DNA of 64,000 nt from Brachypterus glaber. Lineage: Eukaryota; Arthropoda; Insecta; Coleoptera; Kateretidae. The stretch is from NCBI GenBank assembly GCA_958510825.1, contig OY294051.1:30135667-30199666 (forward strand), given 5' to 3'. Positions 43,589 to 54,757 of the stretch are shown here, piece by piece; position 1 is the first letter of the stretch; each line of letters starts with the position of its first letter. The translations under genes were made by a program, and so were the position numbers. The notes below the pieces were generated by a model, which was not told the DNA's origin, ran no database searches, and worked only from the letters and a program-made list of their open reading frames with translations.

Positions 43589-45941
43589 TTGTCAAAATAT
43601 GAGTTGTCATAAAATGGGTTCTTCAAATTCACAACCAAACATTAAAATGGATCAACAACGAGCATGTGAAAATGTTTCATATTTAAGAGCGAGGGACCCT
43701 AGCATTTTAGCTTTTAATATTCACAACTTAAATAAAATTAAAATTAATTTGGACCCCCTATTTGAAGAAACGAAAGAGTTCGATGAAGAAAAGGATGAAC
43801 CAAACAAGCCTTTAAATGTGTTTTTACGTATAAAACACCAAAAACTGGATCTGTATAAAAATCTCTACAAATTTAACGACCAAGAACTAAAATGCTACTT
43901 GCCTGAAGGGTCTTATGCTATGAGAAACAACAGAAATGGCGAGCAAGTCGAAAAGGTATTTAAATTTAGTCATATTTTTGGCCCAGACACCAGCCAAGTG
44001 GAAATCTTCCACAATGTTGTAAAACCAAAAATTCTGAAATTTATTAACGGGGAAAACTCCACATTAATGACATACGGTACATCGGGATCGGGAAAAACAT
44101 TTACGATCGTTGGCACTGATGATGATCCCGGTTTGATCCCAAGAGCGTTAAATTATTTGTTTAAATCGTTGCCAGAGTTATCCGAGAAATCCCTGGTTAA
44201 ACCTAGCCAAAATGGTAACGTAACTGTGTTGGACAAAACGGAAAGTAAAGAAGAACAGAAGAAAAGAAGTAGGTTGTTGAACAATTTACAAGACAAGACG
44301 ATTCATGTCAAGATGTATAAACACATGCAAGAGCAGTTAACCAATGACTCCCTCGCAGAAATAGAAAACACTGAGTTAAATGATCTGAACATTGGAGTTT
44401 GGATTTCTTATGCTGAAATCTACAATGAAAATATCTACGATCTATTACAGCCTCCTCCTTTGAGAGGCAAAGTAAAAACAACCCTAAAACTATGCACAGT
44501 GGAGGGTGAAACGTATATAAAAAACTTATCTACTGTTTACGTAACATCATCTGTAGATGCTTATCAAATTCTACAGTATGGCATTCATAATCTGAACTAT
44601 GCGCAAACGAATATTAACTCCCGTTCTAGTCGATCTCACTCGATTTTTACCATAAGGATAGCCCAAAAATCTGGTAAAAACGGTACGCAGGTGTCAACGT
44701 TTAATTTTTGTGACTTGGCAGGTTCTGAACGATCCAAAAAGACAAAAAACGTTGGAGATCGTTTAAAGGAGTCAAACAATATTAACACTTCCCTTACCGT
44801 TTTGAGTCGGTGCCTTAACGCTGTCAGGAAGGTGCAGCAAAAGTCTACAAGCGAAACCATGCCGTTTAGAGAAAGCAAACTGACACGGCTTTTCCAAAAA
44901 GCGTTATCTGGTCATGAGGACATTTCCATGATAATAAATATAAATCCTATCAAAGAATATTTTGACGAAACCCAGAATGTTTTAAATTTTTCTGCCGTGG
45001 CTAAAAAAGTGATTGTTAAGCCTCAACCTATACAACGGGTCCTAAATAGGTTCACAATGACGCTGGATAAGAAGAAATTACCCTTGAACATTCCTGAGGA
45101 ACCTAAACTAACCGATGAAAAAGAATCCGTCATACAAAATTTGACGGCTCAAGTTATGAGTTTGCAATACGAATTAGATACTATTAGGACGAATGCAGAA
45201 GAGGAAGAGTTGGCTTTGAAAAACGATATCATTCGACGATATGAAACAATGATGGAAAAGCGAGAAAAATATTGGGAGGATAGATATAATGAGTTGGACA
45301 AAAAACAGACGTCTACGCCTATTTGTAATGTTTGCATTCATCGTCAAAAACGAAGCAAATTGACGACCACCAGTGACGTAATCGTCATCGATTCCGATGA
45401 CGCCTCTGACTCCTCGTCTTCGGATTCAGAAACTAATTATGATGTAAGTGATCTAATTCAAGAAAAGAAGAAACTAAACGAAAATATTCAAAATCAAAAT
45501 CTGAAAATTATTGACTTGGAGAATGACTTAAAATTAGAAAAAGAGAAAAACATAAGTCACGAACGAGAAAAATCAGAATTGAAGAAAACTTTGCAAGAAG
45601 GCTTGGTTCAATACGAACTAACGGAACATACACTGGCAGAAAAAGAGAAGGAACTGGCTATTCTACGATTTAATCATGCAGAGAAAGAGACAGAACTGGA
45701 CATGCTAAATCAATCGTTTGGCTTTTATCTTGATGGGGAAGAAGCTGCAGGAAAAAATAGTGAAATGGAATCTGATGAAGAACTGGCTGCTAAAGTAGAC
45801 GGTTTCTCCACAGAAGTTGAAAATGTAGAAGAGAAAACGGATCTTGTAGAGCCGGAATCAGAACATGATCCAGAACAATTAAAATATAATATGTTGTTAC
45901 ATTATGAAAGATATGATAACGGATGTCCGGACTACTATTAG
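43575..45941 (+). CDS. kinesin-6 family motor protein, subito/KIF20-like
   Basis: A 788-residue intact frame without introns. The motor domain runs from about residue 80 to 485: VFLRIKH at its start, P-loop GTSGSGKT (168-175), switch I NINSRSSRSHS (346-356), switch II DLAGSER (380-386) and NVLNFSAVAKK near its end. A lysine-rich insertion of about 80 residues (about 200-280) before WISYAEIYNENIYDLL is the enlarged loop 6 typical of kinesin-6. After the motor come coiled coils (about 515-580 and 640-720), split by an acidic serine tract (SDDASDSSSSDSE), and an acidic tail. Kinesin-6 proteins such as subito and MKLP2 work at antiparallel spindle microtubules and the midzone in meiosis, mitosis and cytokinesis. 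The P-loop with TSGSGKT favours the subito branch over pavarotti. The first ATG has a weak context; Met25 at 43647 (AAAATGG) is a plausible alternative start. The lack of introns may mean a retrocopy, but the frame is open throughout. Confidence 0.88.
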   Translation: MGLVNCQNMSCHKMGSSNSQPNIKMDQQRACENVSYLRARDPSILAFNIHNLNKIKINLDPLFEETKEFDEEKDEPNKPLNVFLRIKHQKLDLYKNLYKFNDQELKCYLPEGSYAMRNNRNGEQVEKVFKFSHIFGPDTSQVEIFHNVVKPKILKFINGENSTLMTYGTSGSGKTFTIVGTDDDPGLIPRALNYLFKSLPELSEKSLVKPSQNGNVTVLDKTESKEEQKKRSRLLNNLQDKTIHVKMYKHMQEQLTNDSLAEIENTELNDLNIGVWISYAEIYNENIYDLLQPPPLRGKVKTTLKLCTVEGETYIKNLSTVYVTSSVDAYQILQYGIHNLNYAQTNINSRSSRSHSIFTIRIAQKSGKNGTQVSTFNFCDLAGSERSKKTKNVGDRLKESNNINTSLTVLSRCLNAVRKVQQKSTSETMPFRESKLTRLFQKALSGHEDISMIININPIKEYFDETQNVLNFSAVAKKVIVKPQPIQRVLNRFTMTLDKKKLPLNIPEEPKLTDEKESVIQNLTAQVMSLQYELDTIRTNAEEEELALKNDIIRRYETMMEKREKYWEDRYNELDKKQTSTPICNVCIHRQKRSKLTTTSDVIVIDSDDASDSSSSDSETNYDVSDLIQEKKKLNENIQNQNLKIIDLENDLKLEKEKNISHEREKSELKKTLQEGLVQYELTEHTLAEKEKELAILRFNHAEKETELDMLNQSFGFYLDGEEAAGKNSEMESDEELAAKVDGFSTEVENVEEKTDLVEPESEHDPEQLKYNMLLHYERYDNGCPDYY

Positions 45942-46114
45942 AGCCGATGTTTTTTTACCGAAACCTAGTTTAGGCATTAGAAAAAATAGACAATAAGCAA
46001 AAGTATGCAATATGATATTACCAATATATTTATAACTTTATTTATATTGACTAATTTTTTATACTAAGAATCTGTTACCGTATGAAATATTGAACGTTTT
46101 AGCGCACTCACATA

Positions 46115-46194
46115 TCTACTCTTTTACATGTCTGCTCTTTCACATCTCTATTCTTTTACTTCTCTTCTCTTGTACTTCTCTACTCGTTTATTTG
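46115..46194. repeat. 16-bp minisatellite, five units
   Basis: Units such as TCTACTCTTTTACATG, TCTGCTCTTTCACATC, TCTATTCTTTTACTTC and TCTTCTCTTGTACTTC follow in tandem, a strand-biased pyrimidine tract. It lies about 170 bp after the kinesin stop codon and may be in the 3' UTR. Confidence 0.8.
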
Positions 46195-46287
46195 ACGTCT
46201 CTGTATAAATTTATTTATATTTACTAGTACACAATGTATATATGTCATAATTTCAAATTTGTTAGGTTAAGGAAATAGTATGATAAA

Positions 46288-47410
46288 AAACGTGACATCA
46301 GACGGACGGACATTTTCAAAGTTTCTTATTTTTTCATAAAACACATTTGTATACTCTTCTAGCGTGTAAATGCGCTGTGAATAGTGTAATAATAAAAAAA
46401 ATATTATTTCCAGTATGAATAGCGAAAAAATCTTAAAATTTCAAATTTAGTTTCCATAAATAACATCGAAACAGTTTTTTGTCGCCAGAGTCTAGAAAAC
46501 AAATGAAACTCAACGTGCCATTATCATACCGAAAACATTTTCTATTTTTCTATTTTCTAAAAGAAAAGCTATGAAAATAAAGTTTCAGCAAAAAGCTATA
46601 GAGACATCTATTTTTCAGCCTTTTTATTATTGAATTGTAATAAGGATTTTGTCATAATAAAAATGAGTTTTTAGATGTTGAAAATCTTTTGCTTTCCCCT
46701 TGGGAAGTCCTTAGTTAGAGGATATACTTTATACAAACCGTGAAGATATGTAATACTACGCATTCCATTATATATTATTCACAGTAAATAGTATATTGCA
46801 TTTCACAAATACTTAAAAAAAAATATATATTTTTTCTTGCTTTTTAGAACAAATTTTCAAAAATTTAAAAAATTACATTTTTTTAAAAAAGATCTTTTTT
46901 GAAAAACAAAAAATTATTGTATTAAAATTATTTTTTTTATTAAATCTTCTTTTTGCGAAAAACGAAAAAAAAAATTGAAAAAATTGTTTTTTTTTTTCAA
47001 AATGATTCTTTTTTTTAATTTTTTTGTTGTAGAATTGATCCTTATAATAAAAGTAATTTTTCCTGAAAAAAATACGTTAATCGGAATTTTGTTTCATCAT
47101 TTTTTGATTTTTTTTAAAGTTAAACCCCCCATAACTTTTTTGTTTTTGGGGGGATTACTTTCAAAAATAATAGGGATCTTTCCCTCGTAGAACTTGATTT
47201 TTCCTGAAAATTTCAATACGATCGGATTATTTGTTCTCGAGTTATCGTGTCTTCAAAAATCGTGACCTCAGACTGACGGACGGACTTACGGACGGACGGA
47301 CACACATTATTTTTTCATGAAACAAATTTATATCCAAGAATTTTTTGTCTATGACGATTTTTGTATTTTTTTTTGTGAAAATTCGAAACTACCGTATAAT
47401 GTTATTCTAA
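46288..47410 (+). repeat. dispersed repeat family R1, one fragment and copy c
   Basis: 46288-46395 carries only the end segment (CATCAGACGGACGGACATTT to TGCGCTGTGAATAGTGTAAT). The fuller copy runs from about 46735 (CGTGAAGATATGTAATACTA) to 47410 (GAAACTACCGTATAATGTTA), with CCCCATAACTTTTTTGTTTT, GATTATTTGTTCTCGAGTTA and GACGGACGGACACACATTAT in between. The frames here are low-complexity translations. Confidence 0.7.
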
Positions 47411-47845
47411 CGCTAGCGTTAGTAGTCAAGACCCCCTCTAAAAAATTGTGTGGAAAAACAAAACTTTTTTATTCCTTTAAAAACAATAAAGAGCATTACG
47501 TAACGCTACGTTAGTTCACCCCTCCACCCTCCTAACGCTAATCACTACCCACCCAAGTGCGTTATATATTTTAAGTATGGCCCCTTAGTAAAAGAATATT
47601 ATTTTTTATTGCTTTTTGTACGTTTGTCGACTTGATATGCAAAGTTGATTTTCGCGAAAAAAAAAATCTCTGTCCAAACTCATGAGTAATTTGACCTAAA
47701 GTCTTTAAATTTAGAACAAAGGTTCCTCATTACCATATCTCAGATAAGATTGTTTTTGGTAAAAATCTACCGTAAAGGTATCAAAGAAAGTAAAAGCTAC
47801 AAAAAAAAATAAAGTTTTCGATTTTAAGAAACTTCTTTATTTTTT

Positions 47846-48091
47846 TTAAATGTTTCTTTTTTCGCATAGACTTTGTGTCTTTTGTTGGCAGCAGTATATT
47901 TTTTTAGAAACATTATTTTTAATGACGATGTAATGTTCACCATTGTATTCTTTTATTAACGAGTCGCTAATGTACACTAAACCTAATATAAATTTATAAA
48001 GCGTGCTTTGCAGGCTAAAGTTAAGACCTATGGTAAGCGGTGTATCGTAAATAATTTGGTATATATCTGCAAAAACGTTTTGTACATACAT
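47846..48091 (-). other. orphan open frame of 81 residues
   Basis: The frame from ATG 48091 to the stop at about 47846 has an unusually balanced composition for this region (GLVYISDSLIKEYNGEHYIV, then KKIYCCQQKTQSLCEKR) and is followed by AATAAA-like sequence in its own direction. I do not recognise it. It could be a terminal exon (TTTTTGCAG stands near its 5' end) or chance. No neighbour supports a function. Confidence 0.2.
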
Positions 48092-48363
48092 TGTCTGTTC
48101 ATTTTAAAAGTTTAAAAATAGCCAGTTCAAAATTGTACTATTCGCAGCCATAATTTAGCTTAAAACTTAGGTTTTTAATTAATATCTTTGGAATCCCTTG
48201 AGCTATAGTAACAAGATCTTGCATGTAATCTAAAAACTAGATTTAGGCAACCTCTTAAAAGGGCCGTAGCTCCTTAGGACCCATTTTCGGGCCCATGTTT
48301 ATAGGATTTTTTCTATATTTTTTTATGCTGCATCCCGTGTAATTTATTACAAGTTATATTTTA

Positions 48364-49060
48364 AGGGGCTGTCCATATATTACGTAACGCAATTTTAAAA
48401 AAATTGACCCCCTCCCCCCCTTGTGTAACAAACTGTCACATTTACCAACACCCCCCCCCCCCCTGTGTAACAGGTAACAATATAAAAAATTTTTTTCGCA
48501 AAATATTTAACTGTATTCTCACTATTGATTGGTTTTTCTCGACAAAACAAACATGAACCTAAAATATAGTATAACATAACCTTAAAAAAAATTACACGAA
48601 AAAATCACTCAAACTTTAAAAAAATATTCATAATCAATATCACACAGGGAAAAATACTAGGTATATTGTTTATGCACAGGTACACAAAATAGTACACACA
48701 TTGGTGTTCTGTGAGTACACATTCCGCGCGAAAATGTATCATCGCCGATGATTCATCGGCAAGATCACGCAAGAACAGGGCTGTAAGATTTTTTTTAATA
48801 TCAATGTCAACAGTTTTTTTACTATATTTTTTTAAATATGCATAGTTTCGTCAATTTTTGTGTGAAAAGGGGAATTATGGGCCACTAAATAGTAATTTAT
48901 GTTGAAATAAAATCTGCCAAGCTTAGGAAATAAACATTAAATTTATTCAATTCCGTTACGTAACGTTTAGCTAGACCCCCTCCCCCTCCCCCCTGTCACA
49001 AACTATAACAATTTCTCTTACCCCCCCCTAGGCGCGTAACGTAATATATGGACAGCCCCT
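48364..49060. mobile_element. TIR element with AGGGGCTGTCCATATATTAC ends
   Basis: AGGGGCTGTCCATATATTAC followed by GTAACGC at the left is mirrored by the right end, where GTAATATATGGACAGCCCCT is reached at 49060. Inside each end a C-rich run (CCCCCTCCCCCC) and a TGTAACAAACTGTCACA-type segment recur. No transposase remains. Confidence 0.8.
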
Positions 49061-49845
49061 AAGTGCTAAGATAAAAAAAATTGGTCGATTTGAATAACGG
49101 GCGTAGGCATTGCCTACTAGGCAACCTTAATAAGTTTTTTTTTGAAAATTTTCATAATAAGAATAGTTATTTGCGCTCCTAGTAGAGGTAAGTGAATTTT
49201 TCTGTGTGAGGTCGTATTTTGTAGACCGAAGCGGAGCTGAGGTCCATAAACACGACCGAAGACAGAAAAAAACTTACCTACAAGTAGCGCATTCATTTTT
49301 CTCACTACCAAGAAGTTAAAATCTTATTTTATTAATAATATTTTTTACATTTATATGTGTGACAATTCAAGAAATATCGAATCACTCTATAAAACTAAAA
49401 ATAGTAGTCTTGTGTCTAGATGTGCCCCTGCGGTAAGTGTCGGACACTTAGTGTCCTTGCGCGGTAAATCGTTTTTTCTGTATTTAATTACGGTTTTGTT
49501 TTATTGATTTCATCTATCAGTAAGTGTGCTCAATATAGTACTCTCCAATACTGTTGAATTTTTGATTAAATAAAGTCCAAACCTAGTTGGTAGTGAGAAA
49601 ACAATATACAAGCGTGAATTATTATTAGTATAAACCTAATAAATGGAGTACCAATCGAGCAATTTAAAATAACGAAACAAAGAAGAACATCCTATGGAAA
49701 TCATACAGTAGTCGGGTTTTCATTTCAAACGGTTTTCATCAAGACTTGTTAATCTTTAAGAAAACATTTTATTTTTCTGTCTGCAATTTTATTTTGATAA
49801 AAATCTTTGAACGAATTGCCGATATATAAGTTACAAGTTTCATCT
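49061..49845. other. no gene seen
   Basis: Includes a slightly GC-richer part at 49160-49300. No recognisable coding or repeat structure. Confidence 0.45.
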
Positions 49846-50575
49846 AATCATTGATCTGTAAACTTTCCCGATCACTTTTATTGATATGTCCTCGTGGGAC
49901 TCGGGAGAAAATAAATGAGAAAAGATTCAAAAAGATAATAAAAATTTATCCGAAGAAATCAACAAATGTGATATATTTACTTTTAATCATATTAGATGCA
50001 AACAATACTGATATAGACCTTAGGTTCCCGACGGTGAGACGTCGAATCAATAAGAGTTAGAACGACGCCGATTTATCGTAAAAAATTATATGTTGCAAAA
50101 ATATCTCTACAGGGAAACTATTTTAAAACTTTAAACGATTGCGGAATATAACTCTTTGACAATTTGCCCTAGTTTGAAAAAGACGGACCGACAAAAGAAA
50201 ATTAGTTTTAATAATTTTATGCAATTCTTAGAGTTTTTCATTCAATCGTTTATCTAAAAATCAATTTTATTTATATGTCCTAGTAGGATTCGGAAAAAAA
50301 TAAATGAGAAAATATTCCAGAGGACAATAAAAGTGTATCCGAAGAAACCAACAAGAAGTGACATATTTACTTTTAATCATATTAGATGCAAACAACACCG
50401 ATATAGACTTTTAGGTTCCAGACGGTGAGACGTCGCGACGCGTCGAATCAGTAAGAGTTAGAAGGACGCCGATTTATCATACAAAATATATCTGCAGGAA
50501 AACTAATTTAAAACTTTAAAGGATTGCGGAATGTAAGTACTTTTGACAGTTTGACCCAGTTGCAAACTTATTTTA
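49846..50575. repeat. tandem duplication, units about 330-395 bp
   Basis: The first unit (about 49846-50175) and the second (about 50240-50575) share TTTACTTTTAATCATATTAG, GGTTCCNGACGGTGAGACGT, AAGAGTTAGAANGACGCCGA and AACGATTGCGGAAT-type words in the same order. The second contains a local expansion, CGTCGCGACGCGTCGAATCA. It lies directly beside the decayed mariner. Confidence 0.8.
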
Positions 50576-50810
50576 ACACAGATCGGTAAAATAAAAGTTG
50601 TTTTAATCTTTGTTTTTTTTAGGTATTTTGGAACTGCAACTGAAAATTAATATAGACTTCTTCATCAAGATTTTGAACAAGGTCTAGAGTTTGTTATGAG
50701 GTTCACCTTTTATATTTCGGGAATGGGCGATCCTGGTGCTTCCACCTGACAACCGACGTCTCTATCATAAAGTTCCACTTTTTTTAGGTATACCTACACT
50801 TTTGCATGAG

Positions 50811-51666
50811 CTTCATCGAAGCACTTTTTCCACTCCGATTGAGGTATCTCCAAAACAAGCATTTTGAACGCATTTTAATTTATTTTTGATGTGCGGGAAT
50901 AAAAAGAAGTCATTGGGCTGTACGGCGGATGACCTATCAATTCGATGTTTTCAGTTCTCAAAAAGTCTTTTGTTTGAGCCGATGTGTGAGAGCTCGCATT
51001 GTCCTGGTGGAGAATGATCCGTCTTCGGCGGTTGGTTTTCCTTATTTTTTTGAAGACTTCTGACAGACAAATGGTTGGGTACCATTCAGAATTGACCGTT
51101 CAACGTTGCACTAATGGTACAGTTGCCACATGTCCGGTTTTTCCAAAGAAACAGGCGACCATTTTCTTCGAAGTGTTTTCTGCACGAACAACTTTTGTTG
51201 GATTTGGCTCATCTTGAAAGACCCATGACCTGTTTTCAAGCACCGCTATCGTATTTTGTGAGCATTTCTTTCGACAAATCGATATGAGTCTTTTTTTGAG
51301 CGATTGTCAAATTATGTGGGATTCAACGTAAATAATTTTTTTTACAGCCAAATTTTCATGAAATATTAAATATAGGCTGGTCCCTAGAATGTCCAAGGAT
51401 GCCTCAATCTCTCGATAAGTCACATGACAATATTGCAATATCAGTTCACGCACAGCATGAATGTTTTCTGGAACAACAACTGATTTTGGACGACCTTTAC
51501 GAAATTCGTCAATGAGCGAACGACGGCCACGATTGAATTCGGTATACCACCGATAAACAGTGGTTTTTGATAGGTAGGGTGCCCAGTCAAAATTAAAAAA
51601 TGGAATTTTGTAGGGACCCACCCAATATAAATGTCGCGCCCGGCGGTTTTTTGAGAAAGAAAACAT
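50811..51666 (-). pseudogene. mariner transposase, decayed
   Basis: Minus-strand frames spell a mariner (mellifera/irritans-like) transposase in order: the HTH part SKTTVYRWYTEFNRGRRSL with RKGRPKSVVVPENIHAVREL and HVTYREIEASLDI (51307-51600), then WVFQDEPNPTKVVRAENTSK with the first catalytic Asp (about 51215), KMVACFFGKTGHVATV, and IILHQDNASSHTSAQTKDFL with the second Asp (about 51000). Near 50925 a small deletion shifts the frame at the PPYSP motif, just before the third Asp. The N-terminus is replaced by unrelated sequence and the C-terminus is truncated near 50811. The element is inactive, and clear TIRs were not found. Confidence 0.88.
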
Positions 51667-51719
51667 GTTAAGCCTTTTTATTCCTATTTAAATAAAAACT
51701 TTCGATTTCCTGTCCAGTT

Positions 51720-52574
51720 GTAACTAGTTTAATTTTTACAGTGTAGCTATTTATTATTTTCATAACTTGTACGTGAAGAACTTTATTAAAACTTCTAAGT
51801 GGTAGGTGTAGAAAAGCTGCAAAATTTAATCATGTCGAGAAGTATTGTTTTTTGGTTTCTTGATCAAGAGTCTTGACGTGATTATCGACTTGTCTTGATT
51901 TTTTAAATTGCACTCTTGTCTTATTATTTTCTCGAAATCTATTATAGATTTCATAATGTTTTAAATAAATCTAGATTCCTCCCTATTACGTATATCCAAA
52001 TTTATTATAAACAGTATTGATATTTGTTTCTTGGCTTTTTGGCTCGCAAATTAAACATTAAGTAATTTTTTTATATTATATTTATAGACATTTTGGACGT
52101 TTCGCCTTACCTTGAAGGCTTTCTCAACATAAATAAAACCTAGGGGCTAAAAGTAAAAAAAAACTTAATGTTTAATTGAGAGCCAAAAACTCAAGAAACA
52201 AATATCAATATCAATATATGGTTCAAGAAAAATACAAAATTATTATAAACAGTAACTTAATTCTCCAGTGCGCATAGTTTGATTTTGTGCATGCAATGCA
52301 TAAAGGTTTATTTTACAACGCTGATCATGACGTTCTTAATTAAAAAATATTATGCGTGTAGAAATTTTTACAGACTTTATTAATTATAATTTTTCAGCGA
52401 ATAAACTTACCCATATGGATTTGTAGATATTCCTGATAATGTATATTAAATCTTACCTGCAACAAAGTATTATTATTAGTAAGGTATAATTATAATTATT
52501 AAACGTTCTATTAAAAAGTTTATTAAATTACTTTAATCATTTCAAAATATCTTGCGCGATAACAGTAGTTTTGT
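51720..52574. other. no gene seen
   Basis: Contains facing words TTTCTTGGCTTTTTGGCTCG (52027) and GAGAGCCAAAAACTCAAGAA (52178), ends of an inverted-repeat sequence of about 180 bp with a TTAAACATTAAG/CTTAATGTTTAA pair inside. No coding region. Confidence 0.45.
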
Positions 52575-52732
52575 TTTATACTTATTATACTGTTCGCAGT
52601 CTCATGACCGGAAGAGTATTATAAGATAGTATTTAAACTTCCAAAATCGTCAAAAACCCACCATAACTAAAAATTTCTATATAAATGGACTGTATTTTGT
52701 AATAACATCCTGTTGATCATTTTTCTTAATAC

Positions 52733-53545
52733 AGTCGGAAGCCCATAACTCGAACCCCCACAACTCGAAATGTTCCATAAGTCGAAGTTTACTGCACATT
52801 TTCTATTGTAACAATGTATTTTCACCTCACTAACTTGAATTTTCTATAACTCGAAAATCTCTAAACCACAGTAACACGTAAAAGTTTTTTGTCACAATAT
52901 TATGCTCTTTAAAAAATCTTCGCGCGCGATCGCTCAGAATCGTCAAATTTCATTGCGTATTTGTTTTGTTTTTGCTCTGTAATTCGGCTTCGGCTCGTCG
53001 CTCAACAAAAAATGAACGTGATATTTGTTACTTATTAAATTTTCTACAATTTATTTAAATAACTTTTTTTGTTTAAATAATCAGAAAAAAAGTTACAGAG
53101 CGTTGAAAATTTGCAAAAGTTGACAATTTACATTATTCGGTTTTTCGAAAATAACTGGAAAACTATATCATTTTTTGAATATGATTTCCTCAACTTTAAC
53201 GCTCTATAACTTTTTTAGATTGTTTAAACAAAAAAAGTTATTTACATAAATTGTAGAGAATTTAATAACGAATAAATATCTTGGCAGTTTTTTTTTTTAA
53301 ACGACGAGACAAAGCCGAGTTACAGAGCAAAAACAAAATGCACAGGGGTGCAAATTTGGATTTAAGGTACTTAAACGAACCCCTTTTAATTACAAACAAA
53401 AACAGAGAGTATGCATATCACCGCAAGGTCAAACTACCGTTCGACTGGGATAAAAGCTTTGCGGGATGTTTTTTCTTCAACTCAAAATCTCTAACTCGAA
53501 CGAAATTCGCGGTCCCTTGAGTTTCGAGTTATGGAATTTCTACTT
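52733..53545. mobile_element. pogo/Tigger-like non-autonomous element
   Basis: The left end CAGTCGGAAGCCCATAACTC is followed by several AACTCGAA words; the right end has TAACTCGAACGAAATTCGCG, CCTTGAGTTTCGAGTTATGG. Repeated ATAACTCGAA words near CAG ends are characteristic of insect pogo-like TIRs. Inside, about 53030-53110 and 53200-53285 form an inverted pair (AAATAACTTTTTTTGTTTAA). It interrupts a copy of repeat R1: the R1 end is at 52575-52670 and the rest resumes at 53640. Confidence 0.6.
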
Positions 53546-53639
53546 TATATCTTAAATGATATGAATTAAATATTACAATTTTTTATATTTTCTGAAGCAA
53601 ATTTTAGGTGTTTTAGTTAAAAGTTTAAAAAATGGGTCA

Positions 53640-54290
53640 AAATATCCGAATATTCTTTTTATCGAATTGTGAACATTTTTGCAAAAATTCGTCTGTCTGT
53701 GTGTCATATTTTTTGTTATTTTTGTTTGTCAAAAACGAATAAACCGATTGATCTTAAACTTTTAGGAAAAATCAAGTTTTAGGAGGGGAAGATCCCTATT
53801 GTTTTTTAAAATAATCCCCCAAAACCAATATACTTGCGGAAGGTTAACGGTTAAAAAAATCGGATATAGCTGAAAGAAAAGTCGCATTGACTGTTCTAAA
53901 AAAAACCCTTAAAAAAGTGTTAGAGATCAAAATTTTTCAAATTAAAAAAAAAACAAAATCTTTTCACAAAGAAGTTAAAGGGAACGCAAATCCATTTACA
54001 AACAAAGAAGTTATAGAGGACGCAACTTTTCAAAAAAAAAAGTATTTAAAATAGAAGGAAAAGTTCAATAAACTCCAAATTTTTACAATACATTACTTTA
54101 ATTCATAAAAATATTTATACCAATTAAAAAAAAAATATTTATTAGTATAGAAGTTATAGAGGGCGCCACGCATACGAGCTCAAAGAAATCATACTTTGGA
54201 AAATATATCGAGAGAAAACGCAATATACTATCCACTGCGAAGGGTTTACTATAGAGTGCGAAGTATTATATATCTTCACGGCTTGTTTTC
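53640..54290 (-). repeat. dispersed repeat family R1, copy d (divergent)
   Basis: Reverse orientation: GTCTGTCTGTGTGTCAT, GAATAAACCGATTGATCTTA, AGGGGAAGATCCCTATTG, then a long A-rich stretch with GAAGTTATAGAGG repeated three times, ending TATATCTTCACGGCTTGTTT. More diverged than the other copies. Confidence 0.6.
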
Positions 54291-54757
54291 AATGCGGTAT
54301 AATTAAAGACATGTTATGAAAATAATAAAATGTACATAAAACTTAACAATTAAATTTTAATATTAGGTAGTTTATTGTTTTTTGATTGTATTTAATCTAC
54401 TGGGAATGCATGCAATATCTTTTTACTTTAAACTACTGGCAAGAAATTGCCCACTTTATCGATACTTTTGAATTACAGTGTCATATGGCACTACAATATA
54501 ACTTTTGAACGGTTTAAGATATCAACTTAAAATTTAAAACACGTAAATAAGATATCCCAAATAATTTTTTGGTATATATTTGATGGGTTTAGAGGACACA
54601 GTGGAGGCAATGGGGCAAGGGGGTGTTTAATCACGTGACAACTTTTGGGGGTATCGTTATTAGCAAATTCGACCCAGTTTTTAAGCTTTACTAAAATGGA
54701 CACTTTTTATGTTTAACTTGCCGAATGGGGGCCAATATTGACATCTTTATTTAACAT

